From Choanephora cucurbitarum (taxonomy: Eukaryota > Mucoromycota > Mucoromycetes > Mucorales > Choanephoraceae), in contig JAIWNI010000231.1 in assembly GCA_025331435.1 (NCBI GenBank), positions 1-19,555 on the forward strand: a stretch of 19,555 nt of DNA. The letters run 5' to 3'. The position numbers and the translations under genes were made by a program. The number at the start of each line of letters is the position of its first letter. Within the stretch, counting starts at the first letter, position 1. Positions 17,198 to 19,555 of this stretch are shown here, piece by piece. The notes below the pieces were generated by a model. It did no database searches. It was not told the DNA's origin and worked only from the letters and a program-made list of their open reading frames with translations.

Positions 17198-19555
17198 AAA
17201 GTCAGTGTCAATGACACTTTACTTTTTGCATGGTGAGTTGTCATACAGAGATATCAAGAGCAACAATGAAACTTAAAAACAAAACATGAATAGGTGCTCA
17301 AAAAGTCAACATTGAGCATTGCTCATGTTCTCCTCTGGTGAAGCAGCTCATCACCAACCAATTGATGCCTGCTTCATACCAATCTCCTAAGCGGGCATTG
17401 GACTTTGCGTTGTTGGATTACTTCCACTTGTTCAAGATGAACGCTTATGTATCCAACCATTGCTTCGCAAGAATCTGGAACCAATCGTTCTATGGAACCG
17501 ATGCTTTGGAGATTAATGTAAATCGTAAAACTGCCTCAACTAAAAATCATGTTGGCTAATCCTCTCTAAATTGCTAGGACGTTCCACTTACGAAGCTCAT
17601 TGTCAACAATGTGTACTTTCTGTACAGAAGATTGGTTTTGTTTGCCAAGGACAAGGTAAACAAGACATATGACATCGAAGTGCTTGAGACATGTCTTGGT
17701 TGCGAGGTAAACAAATGTGCATTATTTATGTAGACGTATTGTTTATCTTGCAGTAATCAATAGGATGCTAAAAGAAAGCTTGTCTCTTTGGATGGCAACT
17801 TTCAGTTGAAGCATTGTGAGGATGCTTTGCCCGGTATGGCTATAGAAGAAGGTATGCTGGCTCCCTCTGCCTTCCAAAGCTCTCTGTGGGGACCACAATC
17901 CGAGGTCCTTGCTTTTGAAGGCGTTAACGCCGAAAAAGAAGACGTAAGAATGAAAGAAGAGCTATTACTGTGTTTGAGTTAAACTGCTAACATATCCCAA
18001 TAGTGCATCCTTGAAGAAATTGAAGACAGTGTCTTCAAGGCCAACAGTAACAACAACAGGAACACGTCTATCAGCCGGTATGACGAGAACGGCGTTGTCT
18101 CCATGTCTTGCGCCAGACATGGTGTTCCTGAACGCCTTTACAACATCCGCGGTGGTGAAGGGTAAGCCAAACTTCAATCAGTATATCATCCTATTCTAAC
18201 TCTTGAAACAATTAGCCACAAATATGCTCTTGCTTGTGTTCAGTATCTGATGAACACACAGAAAGAAGGCCATAATACACAATATGTCATTATGTATGAT
18301 ATTGTGTGCATGGTGAAAAAGAACTTGGAAGTAAGTACCATTAGAACAAAATCAGTCAACTGATAAATACTAATTTATTGGATATTTGATAACAAAAGTT
18401 TCCATACTTGAAGGAGAATGATACGTGGTATGCTGTTACTGCGTTCCACGCATATGCTCACAACATGGCGTGCCAAGTGAGATACAACCCGAAGTACATC
18501 TCAAACTTTGGGTATACGGACGGCGAGGACTGTGAGAGGTTCTGGTCCTATTTGAACTGCTTCGTGTCTATGACGCGGAGCATGTCATCTAGCAACCGCC
18601 TCTTGGTAACCTCAGACTCGGTGTCTCACTTTACCTTTGAAAAAATGCTTGAGTTGCGTAAGTGATGTAGTGTTTTGTTGATGCGTTTGTTGTTGTCTCT
18701 AATGTTCTTGTTTAATAGCCAAGCAAATAAAAAATAAAAAAAATTCACCAAAACAAACTTCTGGCTTTAGAAGCTCAACTTTTCGGAGTTGATCTGACAA
18801 GCATCCAACAAGAATGGACAAGGTCCAAAGAGTTGCTCTCTCTAAACGCTACTGAAAGGTTTCTAAAAGAAACTTTGCACGAAGAAATTCAAGAGCAAGT
18901 AACTTGTAACAAGCCCTACTTGGTATACTGGATTAACTAGAAAAAATTGGTTACTTTAAAAAAATGTAAGTGACTAATATTTGAACACAGCGAGTTTACT
19001 AACAAGAAGTTTCATCAGGATCAATCCCAATCAAAAAATCCAAAAAAAATTGAAAAGTTAAGGCAGGAAACTACTGTTTACGAAGTGCTTGAGCAAAGCT
19101 CAACCTTCATCCCTCCTATAAACCTTGAAGATAGCCAGTTTGCGCATCTCAAAAAACTAATTGACTCTGAAGTCACCGCTTTTCTAGCCTCGCTTCTTGA
19201 GAATTACCTGCTTGCCCTTGCTATCAACAAGAAGCATCTCTTCAAAAATGGAAATATAGGTAAGTTTATGCGAAATCAATTTAGCATGCGTAAATTAAGG
19301 TGTATATTGTTTTTTTATAGGTTCCAAAAAAGCTGCCAAGCTTACCTTGACCATCAACAATCTCAAAAAAATTGCAAAAAAAATAATTGATATCTATAAC
19401 CAACATTTATGTGATACATGTAGTTAGTCAATTTTTGCACCAGTACACAACCAAGAAGCTTATCAATCTCTTTGAAAATCAGGTCCTCGCGACTACAATC
19501 ACCAAAAAATCGATAGTCTAGAAATAGCTATCAAAAAATATGAAAATCAAGACAT

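Larger units (their letters stand above)
11354..19555 (+). mobile_element. KDZ-2: second, divergent KDZ element, runs past the window edge
   Basis: It has the same layout as KDZ-1 on the opposite strand: gene A (11354-12501), a gene-poor gap, then a CxC1/KDZ transposase (14821 to the edge). Protein similarity ranges from near 80 percent by eye in the core exon (18399-18657 against 3647-3386) to weak at the N-termini. The two are therefore relatives, not recent duplicates. The terminal repeats were not identified: the right end lies outside the window, and the left end is somewhere before 11354. The element is disabled by frameshifts in gene A, a stop in the first transposase exon and a nested CACTA insertion. 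Confidence 0.8.
14821..19555 (+). pseudogene. KDZ-2 transposase, split by a CACTA element and cut by the window edge
   Basis: Homologue of the KDZ-1 transposase. Exon 1 runs 14821 (or ATG 14839) to 15242 and resumes at 17201-17232 after the CACTA insertion. Then 17294-17517, 17578-17706, 17764-17943, 18004-18161, 18216-18330, 18399-18657, 18771-18898, 18995-19259, 19321-19422 and 19483 to the edge. Exons 3, 5 and 10 have the same lengths as in KDZ-1 (129, 158 and 102 nt), and intron phases agree except at the exon 8/9 junction, where the acceptor is uncertain. Motifs: CSCSPLVKQL, VSLDGNFQLK, SCARHGVPER, YDIVCMVKK, HAYAHNMACQ and GEDCERFWS. In-frame TAG at 15220-15222 lies in the CxC cluster, next to a position where Cys is replaced by Ala. 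All later exons read through without stops, so inactivation looks fairly recent. The acidic tail, if present, is outside the window. Confidence 0.85.

Noticed and set aside
1..19555. CRISPR arrays, rRNA or tRNA genes
   Set aside because: No regularly spaced repeats, no tRNA-like arm and loop signature, and no rRNA-like sequence were seen.

Overview
The window looks like repeat-dense nuclear DNA of an early-diverging fungus, most likely Mucoromycota (Mucorales-like). The base composition is AT-rich. Introns are short, mostly 50-70 nt, with GTAAG-type donors. The element mix is a LINE, KDZ/CxC1 transposons, a MULE-OTU gene and a CACTA element. Taxonomy is inference; nothing here is a species marker. 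I recognise no ordinary housekeeping gene: almost all coding potential belongs to mobile elements, several nested or broken.

Layout. (1) 3-1858 (+): part of a LINE reverse transcriptase, cut by the window edge and interrupted by an in-frame stop. (2) 1859-8971 (-): a structurally complete 7.1-kb DNA transposon, KDZ-1, bounded by inverted repeats of about 156-176 bp. It carries two genes in the same direction: a small four-exon companion gene, here called gene A (8748-7481), and a twelve-exon CxC1/KDZ transposase with an acidic tail (about 5310-2103). (3) 8973-10663 (+): the decayed C-terminal half of a MULE-type transposase with a SWIM-like zinc finger and an OTU cysteine-protease domain. (4) 10664-11353: a non-coding spacer with a short GGAGTGGAC tandem repeat. 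(5) About 11354 to the window end (+): a second, divergent KDZ element, KDZ-2, with the same gene order. Its gene A copy (11354-12501) is frameshifted. The first transposase exon has a stop codon and is split by a 1,955-bp CACTA element (15243-17197) with 29-bp perfect terminal repeats and a 3-bp AAA target duplication. The later exons still read through.

How the parts fit. The two KDZ elements were compared by eye at protein level. Their transposase exons correspond one to one, with the same intron phase at nearly every junction, and the exon model of KDZ-1 is phase-consistent across all 12 exons. The same upstream companion gene sits in both elements, so I read gene A as part of the transposon's own machinery. 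It matches no family I know and is the best candidate here for something undescribed. The KDZ-1 ends abut a LINE on one side and a MULE gene on the other with no convincing target duplication, which suggests recombination or deletion after insertion.
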